Shown: positions 54,477-64,000 of the stretch, in pieces
How the letters are laid out: the number at the start of each line of letters is the position of its first letter
How positions within the stretch are numbered: position 1 is the stretch's first letter
Assembly: GCA_019416685.1 (NCBI GenBank)
Contig: DXWV01000050.1
Location: 95,784 to 159,783 of the forward strand
Source of the DNA: Bacteroides sp.
Lineage (GTDB): Bacteria > Bacteroidota > Bacteroidia > Bacteroidales > Bacteroidaceae
Length of the DNA: 64,000 bases
Direction of reading: 5' to 3'
Program-made: the position numbers and the translations under genes
Notes under the pieces: generated by a model
Databases searched by the model: none
Seen by the model: only the letters and a program-made list of their open reading frames with translations
Told to the model about the DNA's origin: nothing

Positions 54477-57400
54477 ATGATGAACAAGTATAAAATAATA
54501 TTGATAATATTTCTATCTGTCTTCGGCTTTGTGAACATGAAAGCACAAAAAGGCGGAATGAAAATCTCGGGCACAGTGGTAAGCTCCTATGGCAACAGAC
54601 CTTTGTCCGATGCGGTAATTACATTGTCGGGAATGGACGAAACGGTTACTTGTGATAGTATCGGGCGATTTGTGGTTGAAAATGTACCCGCTAAAACCCG
54701 TGTTTCGGTATGGTGTCCGGGCTTCTATACAAAAGAAGAACCTGTGGCCGGACGTGGATATCTACATATTGTACTGATTCCTGAGGACATGAAGGGGTAT
54801 ACAGACCAGGTTACACTGCCTTCGGTAGGTATTGTTAAACAGACTGTAAAACAAACGAATCTCACATCGGTCCATAAGGGCGAACTCAACTTGAACATGA
54901 CCGATGTGGAACAGGGATTTCGTAATATTCCCGGTCTGGCACTAATTTCCAAAGGCGGACTCAGCATTGAAGGACATTATTTCAACCTGAGGGGAGCTAA
55001 CACGATGGTGGCCAATGCAACCCCGTTGATTGTGGTCAACGGTATACCTTATATGCCCGATATGAACGAATCGGGGATTATTGGCGGTTATTCTAAGAAT
55101 ATTTTCAGCGTACTCAATGTACAGGATATTGAGAATATCACCGTATTGAAAGGTGCTGATGCTGCCTTATACGGGTCGATGGGCTCGAACGGAGTGATCA
55201 TGATTGAAACGGATAAGGCTACCGACCTCGATACAAAAGTGGAATTTATAGGGCAATACGGGCTATCATGGAACAATGCAACGCTGCCGGTTTTGGGAGT
55301 AGATGATTATAAGAGCCTGATGGGAAATATCGCTTTGACAAAATATGAAGATATGTCTGATGCATTGACTGCCTTTCCTTTCTTGAAAGAAGATCCCGAT
55401 TATTATTACAACTACCTTTATAATAACAACACAGACTGGCAGGATTTGATTTACAAGAATGCTTTTGTCACGGACAATGTTTTAAAGATTAAGGGTGGTG
55501 ACGCCATTGCCCGATATGACTTTTCGATTGGCGTGAAGAATAAGCAAGGAGTGGTGGAAGAGACGAATTCAACCAAATATTACGCTCGTATGAATGCGGA
55601 TGTGAACTTGAGCAAGAAAGTAAAATTACTTTCGACCATCTCTTTCGGATACACAAATAACCGGGTAGCAGAACAAGGAATGGTATTGGAAACCAATCCC
55701 ATTCTGACCGCTCTTCGCAAAGGCCCTTTATTCTCTCCTTATAATAAAGACAGTGAGAACAATCTGTTGCCCGATTTTGCTTCTATCCGTGATACAGACG
55801 GCAATCTGATAGAGAACAACAGTGTAAGTAATCCGCTATCGGTTGTCAATGATGTAGAGATGAAACAACATGCCTATGATGTGTTGATGAATGCCGGTTT
55901 GGTATATACGATCAATGGTAACTGGAATTTGAGAGCCAACTTCGGCTTGAATTATAATCTGAATCAGGAAGACGCTTTTGTTCCGGGAATGAGTATTACG
56001 ACGATTATGCCATTGGAAGCACAGTTGGCAAAGAACACGATACGCTCCGCCGAAGGTACGACATTGAATACATATTATGCTCTCGAACTAGGTTATCAGA
56101 AAGTATTGGCGAATATCCACACCATCTCTGCCGCTGCAGGCGGACAGGTAGCCATGAACAGCGTTGATTACAATGCCGGTTCAGGTTGGAACACTGCCAA
56201 CGACTACTATAAAACATTGAATAACGTGCAAGCCATCGGTCGCTCCTACTTTGGCTATATAAATAAGTGGAACTGGATGAATTATCATCTGTCGGCTAAA
56301 TATAATTATAACCATCAGCTCTTTGCCGGTATCAACCTTTCTGCCGACGGATCTTCGGCTATAGGTGCCGATGCTGCCCGCATGCAGGTTTATCCCGCAG
56401 TGAATGTGGCATGGAGCGTGAGCAATTCACTACTGAAGAATCTGTCGCAACTGGATAACCTGAATCTGCGTGCAGAATATGTGATGACGGGAAACAGCCG
56501 TTTTGCATCCACAATCGGAGAGTATTACTACTTGAACCGTGTGTTCAAAGGATTGTCGGGGTTGGTACGTGCCGGCATACCCAATACGAAGATTACACCG
56601 GAATTGACGAATACGTTTAATGTAGGTGTAGACTTTGCCATGTTAAACAACCGCGTGATGTTGACTGTTGACTACTTCAACAGCAAAAGCTCCGATCTGG
56701 TGATGCCTGCGGAAATATCATCTGTATATGGCACCAACTATATGTATCGTAACCTGGGTGAAGTTACCAACCGTGGCTTCGAGATCGGCGCACAAATCGG
56801 ATTGATACAGAACCGCGACTTAAAATGGTATATAGGCGGGACATTTTCTACTTGCGAGAACGAAGTGAAATCGTTGGGAGGAGAAACTGATATGGTACTT
56901 TCTATGAGCGATGGTTCGGCTGTGATTTCTAAAGTAGGACAACCGTTATACTCTTTCTACGGATATCAGACCGATGGTGTGTTTGCTACCGATGCTGCTG
57001 TAGAAGAAGCCGGAAAAGACGGAAAGGCATTGACGAACGCTATCGGGGTACCTTTTGCCGCCGGTGACATGCACTTTGTCGATCAGAACAATGACGGTAA
57101 AATTGATGAAGAAGACCGGGTCAACTTAGGGAATGCCCTTCCTGATTTCTACGGTACTTTCTATACTTCCGTACAATATAAAGGATTGGAGGTATCGGCC
57201 ACATTCGGCTATAGCAAAGGAAACAAAATGTATAATGCGGTTAGGCGTACGATGGAGTCTATGTCCGACTTCTCTAATCAGTTGACCTCCGTTTCCCGTC
57301 GTTGGATGGCCGATGGTCAGATTACCGATATACCTCGTGCTGCATATGGTGACCCGATGGAGAACAATCGTTTTTCGGATCGCTGGATTGAAGATGCTTC

Positions 57401-57617
57401 TTACTTGAAATTGAAAGAACTGATGGTAAGCTATAAGTTCAAACTGTTTGGTGGTACCACCGTATTCGTGGCTGCCGAAAACCTGTTTACAGCTACTGAC
57501 TATCTCGGACTGGATCCGGAGACAATGTACTCGTATGATAGCTCGATGCGGGGATTCGATTATGGAAAGATAGCCAATCCGACCTCTGTGAAATTTGGTT
57601 TTAAAGTTCAATTCTAA
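54477..57617 (+). CDS. SusC-like TonB-dependent outer-membrane transporter (second)
   Basis: This is a 1046-residue transporter. After a signal peptide (ending NMKAQ) it has a carboxypeptidase-D regulatory-like domain (ISGTVVSSYGNRPLSDAVIT), plug motifs (EGHYFNLRGANTMVANATPL, LKGADAALYGSMGSNGVIMI) and a barrel ending ANPTSVKFGFKVQF. It is more divergent than the first SusC in the plug. It pairs with the second SusD 22 bp downstream. Confidence 0.93.
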   Translation: MMNKYKIILIIFLSVFGFVNMKAQKGGMKISGTVVSSYGNRPLSDAVITLSGMDETVTCDSIGRFVVENVPAKTRVSVWCPGFYTKEEPVAGRGYLHIVLIPEDMKGYTDQVTLPSVGIVKQTVKQTNLTSVHKGELNLNMTDVEQGFRNIPGLALISKGGLSIEGHYFNLRGANTMVANATPLIVVNGIPYMPDMNESGIIGGYSKNIFSVLNVQDIENITVLKGADAALYGSMGSNGVIMIETDKATDLDTKVEFIGQYGLSWNNATLPVLGVDDYKSLMGNIALTKYEDMSDALTAFPFLKEDPDYYYNYLYNNNTDWQDLIYKNAFVTDNVLKIKGGDAIARYDFSIGVKNKQGVVEETNSTKYYARMNADVNLSKKVKLLSTISFGYTNNRVAEQGMVLETNPILTALRKGPLFSPYNKDSENNLLPDFASIRDTDGNLIENNSVSNPLSVVNDVEMKQHAYDVLMNAGLVYTINGNWNLRANFGLNYNLNQEDAFVPGMSITTIMPLEAQLAKNTIRSAEGTTLNTYYALELGYQKVLANIHTISAAAGGQVAMNSVDYNAGSGWNTANDYYKTLNNVQAIGRSYFGYINKWNWMNYHLSAKYNYNHQLFAGINLSADGSSAIGADAARMQVYPAVNVAWSVSNSLLKNLSQLDNLNLRAEYVMTGNSRFASTIGEYYYLNRVFKGLSGLVRAGIPNTKITPELTNTFNVGVDFAMLNNRVMLTVDYFNSKSSDLVMPAEISSVYGTNYMYRNLGEVTNRGFEIGAQIGLIQNRDLKWYIGGTFSTCENEVKSLGGETDMVLSMSDGSAVISKVGQPLYSFYGYQTDGVFATDAAVEEAGKDGKALTNAIGVPFAAGDMHFVDQNNDGKIDEEDRVNLGNALPDFYGTFYTSVQYKGLEVSATFGYSKGNKMYNAVRRTMESMSDFSNQLTSVSRRWMADGQITDIPRAAYGDPMENNRFSDRWIEDASYLKLKELMVSYKFKLFGGTTVFVAAENLFTATDYLGLDPETMYSYDSSMRGFDYGKIANPTSVKFGFKVQF

Positions 57618-57639
57618 CATTATTATAGAAAGGTAGATT

Positions 57640-59352
57640 ATGAAAAAGAGAATATATTTCCTTGCAATCTTGTTTCCTTTGCTCACGGGATGCGATGATT
57701 TCTTCACTCCGAACACAGACGACTCCTTGCTGGAAAAAGACTATATCGGTACTTCTTACGAATTGTATACCGGATACATGGGATTGGCTGCCTGTGTACA
57801 AGATGTGGTAGATCAGGCGATGTTCCTCGAAGGACTTCGTGGCGACTTGCTGGAACCTACTACCAACGCTCCGATAGATATGTGGGACGTTTATAACTAT
57901 AAAGACCTACAGAGCCCGTTTACCAATAATACATTGGCCGATCCTAAGGGGTTTTATGCCCTTATCATGAATAGCAACGATTATCTGCAACACGTATTCG
58001 AGTATAGGGAAGAATACCCCACTGTATTATCGGAAAGTGATTACAACGGCATCATCGGCGGTGCCTTAAGATTCAAGGCATGGGCGTATCTGATGCTTGC
58101 CAAGATATACGGAGAAGCGGTTTATCTGGATGATCCGCTGGCTTCTTATCAGGATCTTACCAAATATCCCGTACTCAAGTTTGACCAGCTGATAGATAAG
58201 TGTATCAACCTGGTGGAGACGGGTATGAATGGTGTTAACGGCAAGGGCGACATCCGCTGGTCTACCGTGTTGTATCCCGGTCAAGGTGACTCGCCCGAAT
58301 CATTGGAATGGAACCGTATCTGTCCCACTCCCGAATGCCTGCTGGCAGAACTTTATTTGTTCAAGACCAGAAAAGAAAATTCAACCGACGAGAATGCAGT
58401 ATATTATCAGAAAGTGTGGGACAACTGTGTAAGTATCATCCGTACCGGTGGAGATCAGGAAGCCAGCTTCACGCTGAACAAATCAAAATATGAGGGTTCT
58501 TGGAGCCAGTTGTTTTCAACCACCACCTACAATCGCCAGGATCACATTTCGGTGGCTTTTTATGATTACAGTAAGAAGCAGACAAACCGTGTGATCGATT
58601 ACTTCTCGAATACATATCCCAACAAATACTATCTACGTCCGGCAAAAACCGCTGTGACACGTTGGGAGAAGAGCGGAGCGGCCGATCAGAAGAATCGGGG
58701 GCTCAATAAATCGTATAAGGAAAGTGTGGAAGGACTCATCTTCTATAAGTTCCTCGGCGCCCACACCACCAGCGATTACATTTATCGCAACGATGTGCCT
58801 TTGTGTTACTACAAAGCAGCCGATATCCACTTGTGGCTGGCAGAAGCTTGTGCCGGACTGGGACGTTACCGGGAAGCGTTGCAGTTTCTCAACGGACAGT
58901 CGTCTTCCCGACAGAACTTCGGTTCGCTTTACAATAAGAACACCAATACGTTCGATCCTCCTTTCGCTGACTATCCCGTATGTCTCTACCAATGTGTGGG
59001 CAAAGAGAGCCAGTTGAACTGCCAGGGCGTGCGTGGTCGTGTAGCCGCGCCGGCTTTGGGTGAAGAGATTCTCGCCGAGGATGAATCGACGAATGATGTG
59101 ATTGTGGAACCGGAATATGCTCATTGGAAAGTAGATTCACTATTGGTGGAGGAGTCTAAACTCGAGTCTGCCGGTGAAGCGCGTACCTATTACATGATGC
59201 TCCGTTCGGCTCGGCGCTGGGGCGATAAGGCACGTAAAGTGTGGGCGGACAAGGTGGCAGATAAATACACTACAGCTACTTCTGTGGGTAGTAACCTCGA
59301 AGCCTCCGATGAAAACTGGTTTATTAAATATGATTTGAAACTGAATAAGTAA
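57640..59352 (+). CDS. SusD-like surface glycan-binding lipoprotein (second)
   Basis: This is a 570-residue lipoprotein with lipobox LLTGC at Cys18. The SusD body includes GGALRFKAWAYLMLAKIYGE, LCYYKAADIHLWLAEACAGL and RSARRWGDKARKVWADKV. It is longer than the first SusD, with an extra region around residues 440-490 (CQGVRGRVAAPALGEEILAE). It forms the lid of the second SusC. The PL11-LamG lyase gene follows after 4 bp. Confidence 0.9.
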   Translation: MKKRIYFLAILFPLLTGCDDFFTPNTDDSLLEKDYIGTSYELYTGYMGLAACVQDVVDQAMFLEGLRGDLLEPTTNAPIDMWDVYNYKDLQSPFTNNTLADPKGFYALIMNSNDYLQHVFEYREEYPTVLSESDYNGIIGGALRFKAWAYLMLAKIYGEAVYLDDPLASYQDLTKYPVLKFDQLIDKCINLVETGMNGVNGKGDIRWSTVLYPGQGDSPESLEWNRICPTPECLLAELYLFKTRKENSTDENAVYYQKVWDNCVSIIRTGGDQEASFTLNKSKYEGSWSQLFSTTTYNRQDHISVAFYDYSKKQTNRVIDYFSNTYPNKYYLRPAKTAVTRWEKSGAADQKNRGLNKSYKESVEGLIFYKFLGAHTTSDYIYRNDVPLCYYKAADIHLWLAEACAGLGRYREALQFLNGQSSSRQNFGSLYNKNTNTFDPPFADYPVCLYQCVGKESQLNCQGVRGRVAAPALGEEILAEDESTNDVIVEPEYAHWKVDSLLVEESKLESAGEARTYYMMLRSARRWGDKARKVWADKVADKYTTATSVGSNLEASDENWFIKYDLKLNK

Positions 59353-59356
59353 TCGA

Positions 59357-62300
59357 ATGAAAAAAATAAGTATAATATTATGGCTTTTGCTCCTTGGAGG
59401 TATTATGATGCCTCTGTGGGGGCAAGCTCAGGAGAAATTGGATAGGGGGGTAGTTGCTGTAAAATGCTCTGATGGAGTGTTTCTGTCTTGGCGTAGTTTA
59501 ACTACGGATACCAGAAAATTAGGTTTTGATATCTATCGGGATGGAGTGAAAATCACCACTATTCCCGTTGTAACTACTACCAATTATGTAGATAAAGATG
59601 GCACTGCAACTTCTCGTTATGTGCTTAAGGGGATATTGGATGGTGTAGAGACTGAAACAACGAAAGAAGTGAACGTTTGGGCAGAACAATATAAGAAAAT
59701 TCCTCTAAGGCGTCCGGAAGGTGGAGTGACTCTACCTTATGACGTTGTCCAGACTGATAAAGATAAAACACGTGAAACTTATCCGAATGGTCAGGAATAT
59801 ACGTATACTCCGAATGATTGTAGTGTGGGTGATGTTGACGGAGATGGAGAATATGAGATCATAGTGAAATGGGACCCAACCAATTCACGCGATAATTCTT
59901 TCTATGGCTATACAGGCAATGTTTATCTGGATTGCTATAAGTTGGACGGAACGTTCATGTGGAGAATCGATCTGGGCAGGAATATACGTGCTGGTGCCCA
60001 TTACACTCAGTTTATGGTGTATGACTTTGATGGTGACGGCAAAGCGGAAGTTGCTTGCAAAACGGCACCGGGGACTATTGACGGGCAGGGGAAATTTGTA
60101 ATTATGGGCAATGATGATCCTAATGCCGATTACCGTTCTTCCGGTGGCAAAGCAGGAATAGTGGTGGAAGGTCCTGAGTATCTGACCGTTTTTAACGGCC
60201 GGACAGGAGCGGAGGTTTCGACCATTGCTTACAGTCCTCTTCGTGGAAATATCAATGATTGGGGGGATGGATATGGTAATCGCTCGGAACGTTATCTGGC
60301 ATGTGTTGCATATCTTGATGGAGTGAAACCGAGCCTGGTGATGTGTCGTGGATATTATGCACGTACCGCACTGACTGCTTATGATTTTGACGGAACAAAA
60401 CTGACAATGAAATGGGCTCATGATTCTAAGGTTTCCGGTTCGGGAGCTTATGGACAAGGAAACCATAACCTGTCGGTAGCAGATGTAGATGGAGACGGAT
60501 ATGATGAAATCGTCTATGGAGCCTGTGTTATTGATCATGATGGAAAAACACTGTATCGTACCGGTTTGGGGCATGGGGATGCCATACACCTGTCCGATTT
60601 GGACCCCGATCTGGATGGTCTCGAAGTCTTTTCACCTCATGAAGAAAAAACGGCTGCTTATGGATATGAGATGCATTCTGCTGCAACGGGTGAGATTATT
60701 TTTGGTGAAAAGACCGGGACGGATGTCGGGCGCGGGATTGCTGCGGATATAGACCCTAATTATCGTGGATTTGAAATGTGGTCTACTGCCAATGGTAATG
60801 TATATGACTGTAAAGGGAACATCATAGCCAGTAAAAATCGCCCTTCGGTCAATTTCAGGGTGTACTGGGACGGTGATTTGCAAGACGAACTGTTGGACGG
60901 AGTTAAGATTGACAAATGGAATGGCACAAAAGTGAATCGTATGATTACTTTATCCGATTATAGTAATGCCACTTCTTGTAACTCTACAAAAGCTACTCCA
61001 AATTTAAGTGCCGACATACTTGGTGACTGGCGTGAAGAAGTAATTTTGTGGGATTCAAAGACTTGTTCTGATTTGTTGATCTTTACCACTGTTATTCCTA
61101 CAGAATATAAGATAACCACTTTGATGCACGATCATGTTTATCGCCTGGGAGTAGCCTGGCAAAATGTAGCTTATAACCAACCTCCTCATTTGGGTTATTA
61201 TCCCGGAGACCAGGATACGGAAAATGCATCATTCGCAAAGAAGGGTGTTGGCTATCTGAACCAGTCGTTAGAGTTGGGTGAAGCGATCTCACCGATCTCG
61301 TACTCATGGAAGAATGCTGATGATGTGAAGATTACAGGGATGCCGGAAGGACTTGTTATTACTGTAGATAAAGAAGAATGTTTTTTCACGATTGAAGGAA
61401 CTCCGGAGACAACAGGTACTTATACGTATACCATAGAAAGTGTTGGCGGACTTACTGTAGCCACTCTCTCCGGAACGATTAAAGTAAAAGCTCCGGTAGT
61501 ATTGAATGAACTGGCTTATTTCTCATTTGATGAGACAACCGGTACATCTGCTGTCAATTCGGTGTATGGAAAAGCAGAGGCTGTAGGTTTCGTTCCCACA
61601 TGGATAAGTGGGGTCCGTCAACAGGCATTGGAGCTGCCCGCAACTCCTGCAACCCGTAGAATGGAACAACCCTCTTACGATCAATTACAACTGGGTACCG
61701 GGGATTTTAGCGTTGAACTGTGGTTCCGTTCCAACGGAGACAATGGTGTAGACTGGTATCTGTTCCACAAAGGTAGCCATGCGAAGAATGCTTCGACCGG
61801 TGCTACCGGGAAATGGGTAGGATTACAGTACAAGAATGGAAATCTTACCTTTGGTGTTGACGATGATGTTACGAAATCCAATCTTGACATTCCTGCTACT
61901 CAATATTTCAATGGTGAGTGGAACCACATAGTCTGTGTTCGTGATGGTGAAACCAAAACATTGAAAATGTATATTAATGGAGTTTTCCAAGGTGAGGTGA
62001 CTGACAAAACCGGTGATATTTCAGAGTCGGAGTTGTTTGTTATTGGAAACTGTAATGTGAACTTCAATACTCCCTTTATCGGGGCAATTGATGAGCTTCA
62101 TATCTATGGAGGAGCTATGAGTGCCGCCAAAGCAAAGGAACGTTATGAGCTTAATAAGCCAACCGGCATCTCGGGAGAAACGGTATTCCATTCTGATCTG
62201 AACATTTATCCGCTTTATTTCAAGGATGAAATAACGGTTGAGTTCCCGGCAGAGATATCCGGATGTACTACAGTTTCGATGTATTCTTCTGCGGGTACAC

Positions 62301-62437
62301 TTGTTCACCGCACTGCCTATGTGGTAGATGGAGGAGCAGTACTGTACATCAGTGGATTGGACAGTTTGCCGAAAGGTACTTATCTTATTGTAGTGGAAGC
62401 TGGAACAACGAAGTTTGTGAAGAAACTGTTAAAGTAA
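59357..62437 (+). CDS. PL11 rhamnogalacturonan lyase with Ig-like, LamG and sorting-like C-terminal domains
   Basis: This is a 1026-residue secreted enzyme with a signal peptide (LLLLGGIMMPLWGQ). Residues of about 28-620 form a PL11 lyase (GVVAVKCSDGVFLSWRSLTT, VGDVDGDGEYEIIVKWDPT, YDFDGDGKAEVACKTAPG, VADVDGDGYDEIVYGACVID, LGDWREEVILWDS). An Ig-like domain (about 640-715) and a LamG domain (about 717-925, AYFSFDETTGTSAVNSVYGK to LHIYGGAMSAAKAKERY) follow. The tail ends PKGTYLIVVEAGTTKFVKKL. The LamG module closely resembles the one in the PL1-type gene. It is the likely surface endo-lyase that starts RG-I breakdown. Confidence 0.9.
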   Translation: MKKISIILWLLLLGGIMMPLWGQAQEKLDRGVVAVKCSDGVFLSWRSLTTDTRKLGFDIYRDGVKITTIPVVTTTNYVDKDGTATSRYVLKGILDGVETETTKEVNVWAEQYKKIPLRRPEGGVTLPYDVVQTDKDKTRETYPNGQEYTYTPNDCSVGDVDGDGEYEIIVKWDPTNSRDNSFYGYTGNVYLDCYKLDGTFMWRIDLGRNIRAGAHYTQFMVYDFDGDGKAEVACKTAPGTIDGQGKFVIMGNDDPNADYRSSGGKAGIVVEGPEYLTVFNGRTGAEVSTIAYSPLRGNINDWGDGYGNRSERYLACVAYLDGVKPSLVMCRGYYARTALTAYDFDGTKLTMKWAHDSKVSGSGAYGQGNHNLSVADVDGDGYDEIVYGACVIDHDGKTLYRTGLGHGDAIHLSDLDPDLDGLEVFSPHEEKTAAYGYEMHSAATGEIIFGEKTGTDVGRGIAADIDPNYRGFEMWSTANGNVYDCKGNIIASKNRPSVNFRVYWDGDLQDELLDGVKIDKWNGTKVNRMITLSDYSNATSCNSTKATPNLSADILGDWREEVILWDSKTCSDLLIFTTVIPTEYKITTLMHDHVYRLGVAWQNVAYNQPPHLGYYPGDQDTENASFAKKGVGYLNQSLELGEAISPISYSWKNADDVKITGMPEGLVITVDKEECFFTIEGTPETTGTYTYTIESVGGLTVATLSGTIKVKAPVVLNELAYFSFDETTGTSAVNSVYGKAEAVGFVPTWISGVRQQALELPATPATRRMEQPSYDQLQLGTGDFSVELWFRSNGDNGVDWYLFHKGSHAKNASTGATGKWVGLQYKNGNLTFGVDDDVTKSNLDIPATQYFNGEWNHIVCVRDGETKTLKMYINGVFQGEVTDKTGDISESELFVIGNCNVNFNTPFIGAIDELHIYGGAMSAAKAKERYELNKPTGISGETVFHSDLNIYPLYFKDEITVEFPAEISGCTTVSMYSSAGTLVHRTAYVVDGGAVLYISGLDSLPKGTYLIVVEAGTTKFVKKLLK

Positions 62438-62562
62438 TAACATTTGATTTGTTTTCTATGGTACACGGATGAGGCAGATAGAGGACGGATGACAACGGAT
62501 AAGATTCTCTACTTTTGATTAATAAATAAATAAAATCCCCGTTGTTTCTGCCTTTTCTGTCT

Positions 62563-62570
62563 TATCTTTG
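62563..62570 (+). promoter_or_regulatory. -7 promoter element upstream of the GH2 gene
   Basis: TATCTTTG matches TAnnTTTG. Transcription would start near 62576, just before a long hairpin (62580-62638), so the hairpin would be the first structure in the mRNA leader. Confidence 0.55.
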
Positions 62571-62579
62571 TGTTATACA

Positions 62580-62638
62580 AAAGCACAGAATTTCAATTGT
62601 TCTATACAGAGTTTAAAACAATTGAAATTCTGTGCTTT
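62580..62638. repeat. 22-bp perfect inverted repeat in the GH2 leader
   Basis: The left arm at 62580-62601 (AAAGCACAGAATTTC at its start) and the right arm at 62617-62638 (ending GAAATTCTGTGCTTT) are exact complements with a 15-bp spacer. It lies 41 bp before the GH2 start and directly after a -7 element. It could be a leader stabiliser, an attenuator, or a terminator of the upstream operon. Confidence 0.8.
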
Positions 62639-62679
62639 CTGTAGTAAACTGATTTACACTGTTAATTTTCCTATTTGAG

Positions 62680-64000
62680 ATGAAATATATATTAGCTTTC
62701 TGGTTTATTTTTCTCTTTCAGGCAGTTTTTGCCCAGTCTACACATCGCCGCTATCTTTCCGGTACGGGATTGAATCACACCGTGATGTGGGATTTCTATT
62801 GTTCCGATGGGAATAATAGTCGTCGGTGGAGTAAAATCGAAGTACCCTCACAATGGGAATTACAAGGCTTTGGTACTTATACCTACGGACGGTGGTACAA
62901 GGAAAAAGGAGTAAAGAATCCGAGTATGGAAACCGGAATTTACCGACATTCTTTTAAAGTACCGAAAGAATACACCGGCCAGACAGTGCAAATCGTTTTT
63001 GATGGGGTAATGACTGATACTGAAGTTTTGGTGAACGATTGTGTAGCAGGACCGATTCATCAAGGAGGGTTTTATCGTTTCTCCTATGATATAACCAAGC
63101 TCCTGAATTTTGGAGGTAAGAACCGGTTGGAGGTGCGTGTCAGTAAGCATTCTGCCAATAAATCGGTAAATGCTGCCGAGCGTAAGGCAGACTGGTGGCT
63201 GTTTGGCGGTATCTATCGTCCGGTATGGCTTGAAATAAAACCAAAGGAACATATCGATCGGGTTGCAGTGAATGCTTTGTGTGATGGACATTTGTTGGCG
63301 GATGTCTATTTGTCAGGAGCAAAATCCGGTTATTGTTTATTAGCAACTGTTGAGAATCTAAAGAGTGGTGAGTTGCTCAAAGAACATTCTTTCCAACTAA
63401 CAGATAGTGCTACTCTTTACCGGTTGGATACTCAATGGGGGAATATTCTTCCCTGGACCCCTGAGTCTCCGAATCTTTATCTTCTTAAATTAAAACTGCT
63501 CAATCGGAGCGGACAACTATTACATCAACACCAAGAACGTATCGGGTTTCGTACGGTAGAGTTTCGTCCCCGGGACGGAATTTATGTCAATGGTGTGAAG
63601 ATTGTAATGAAAGGTATCAACCGTCACTCTTTCCACCCGGATGGTGGACGCACTACGAATAAAGAGATTAGTGTGCGGGATGCTTTGTTATTGAAAGAGA
63701 TGAATATGAATGCTGTCCGTTCTCACTATCCGCCTGATACACATTTCCTGGATGCTTGTGATTCGTTGGGACTTTTTGTTATTGATGAATTGGCTGGCTG
63801 GCAAAATGCTTATGATGAAAATGTAGGCAAACGTTTACAACAGGAGATGATTGTCCGTGACGTAAATCATCCTTCTATTGTGCTTTGGAGTAATGGGAAC
63901 GAAGGAGGCTGGAATTCCGCTCTTGATAAACATTTCTCGGATTATGATCCTCAGCAACGGCATGTAATTCATCCCTGGGCCGATTTTAACGGACTGGATA
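62680..64000 (+). CDS. GH2 beta-galactosidase-type glycosidase, cut by window end
   Basis: The first 440 residues of a secreted enzyme, with signal peptide AFWFIFLFQAVFAQ. The GH2 sugar-binding domain (RWSKIEVPSQWELQGFGTYT, TGIYRHSFKVPKEY, WWLFGGIYRPVWLEIKP) is followed by the immunoglobulin-like domain and the start of the TIM barrel (VNGVKIVMKGINRHSFHPDG, AVRSHYPPDTHFLDACDSLG). The acid/base Glu lies at about residue 408 in LWSNGNEGGWN. The nucleophile lies beyond the window. GH2 in an RG-I locus usually removes beta-galactose side chains. The frame runs off the right edge. Confidence 0.92.
   Translation, partial: MKYILAFWFIFLFQAVFAQSTHRRYLSGTGLNHTVMWDFYCSDGNNSRRWSKIEVPSQWELQGFGTYTYGRWYKEKGVKNPSMETGIYRHSFKVPKEYTGQTVQIVFDGVMTDTEVLVNDCVAGPIHQGGFYRFSYDITKLLNFGGKNRLEVRVSKHSANKSVNAAERKADWWLFGGIYRPVWLEIKPKEHIDRVAVNALCDGHLLADVYLSGAKSGYCLLATVENLKSGELLKEHSFQLTDSATLYRLDTQWGNILPWTPESPNLYLLKLKLLNRSGQLLHQHQERIGFRTVEFRPRDGIYVNGVKIVMKGINRHSFHPDGGRTTNKEISVRDALLLKEMNMNAVRSHYPPDTHFLDACDSLGLFVIDELAGWQNAYDENVGKRLQQEMIVRDVNHPSIVLWSNGNEGGWNSALDKHFSDYDPQQRHVIHPWADFNGLD

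Noticed and set aside
57126..57716. 196-codon minus-strand frame
   Set aside because: Antisense to the C-terminus of the second SusC and the start of SusD; no protein signature.
58633..59124. 163-codon minus-strand frame
   Set aside because: Antisense shadow inside the second SusD gene.

Overview
The window is about 43% GC and looks like the chromosome of a gut Bacteroides species close to the B. thetaiotaomicron group. Evidence for this is the SusC/SusD pairs, TAnnTTTG-type -7 promoter elements, signal peptides ending in A-Q, lipoproteins with Bacteroides-type lipoboxes, and an argR-GNAT-argG-argC-argD cluster in the order I recall from that group. No insertion sequence, integrase, CRISPR array or rRNA was seen.

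Region 1 (1-7.1 kb): the 3' end of a class II tRNA and its terminator; a LemA protein plus a DUF3137 membrane protein; then a divergent locus. On the minus strand this locus has a lipoprotein followed by a cholesterol-dependent-cytolysin-like (thiol_cytolysin) protein that stops where membrane-binding domain 4 would begin. On the plus strand it has a single polypeptide that joins an ECF sigma factor, a transmembrane helix and an outer-membrane beta-barrel-like domain. Four TACGTA palindromes spaced exactly 23 bp apart lie between the two units. An acyltransferase-3-like membrane protein and a DUF2007-like small protein follow.

Region 2 (7.4-16 kb, minus strand): an acyl-CoA synthetase with an XRE-cupin regulator, proC, and an arginine operon argR-GNAT-argG-pspC-argC-argD. 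Operon gaps carry dispersed short repeats.

Region 3 (16.2-21.9 kb, minus strand, AT-rich): a polymorphic-toxin locus. It starts with a transglutaminase-like secreted protein, then a short RHS-core toxin with its immunity gene. Three further immunity-type genes follow, and each is preceded within a few bases by a short orphan toxin C-terminal tip. A second transglutaminase-like paralogue closes the array.

Region 4 (22.1-38.6 kb, plus strand): enzymes for the rhamnogalacturonan-I (RG-I) backbone: a SASA esterase-GH105 fusion, GH106, PL11, two GH28 and a second GH105. They are interleaved with a complete L-rhamnose pathway (rhaB, rhaA, rhaT, rhaD).

Region 5 (39.1-64 kb, plus strand): the uptake half of the locus. 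It has a secreted beta-strand-repeat protein, a multidomain PL1-type lyase, two SusC/SusD pairs interleaved with three fasciclin (FAS1) lipoproteins, a PL11-LamG lyase, and a GH2 glycosidase cut off by the window end. Together regions 4 and 5 can deacetylate and cleave RG-I outside the cell, import oligosaccharides, trim them in the periplasm and turn released rhamnose into DHAP and lactaldehyde. No dedicated regulator of this system lies inside the window.
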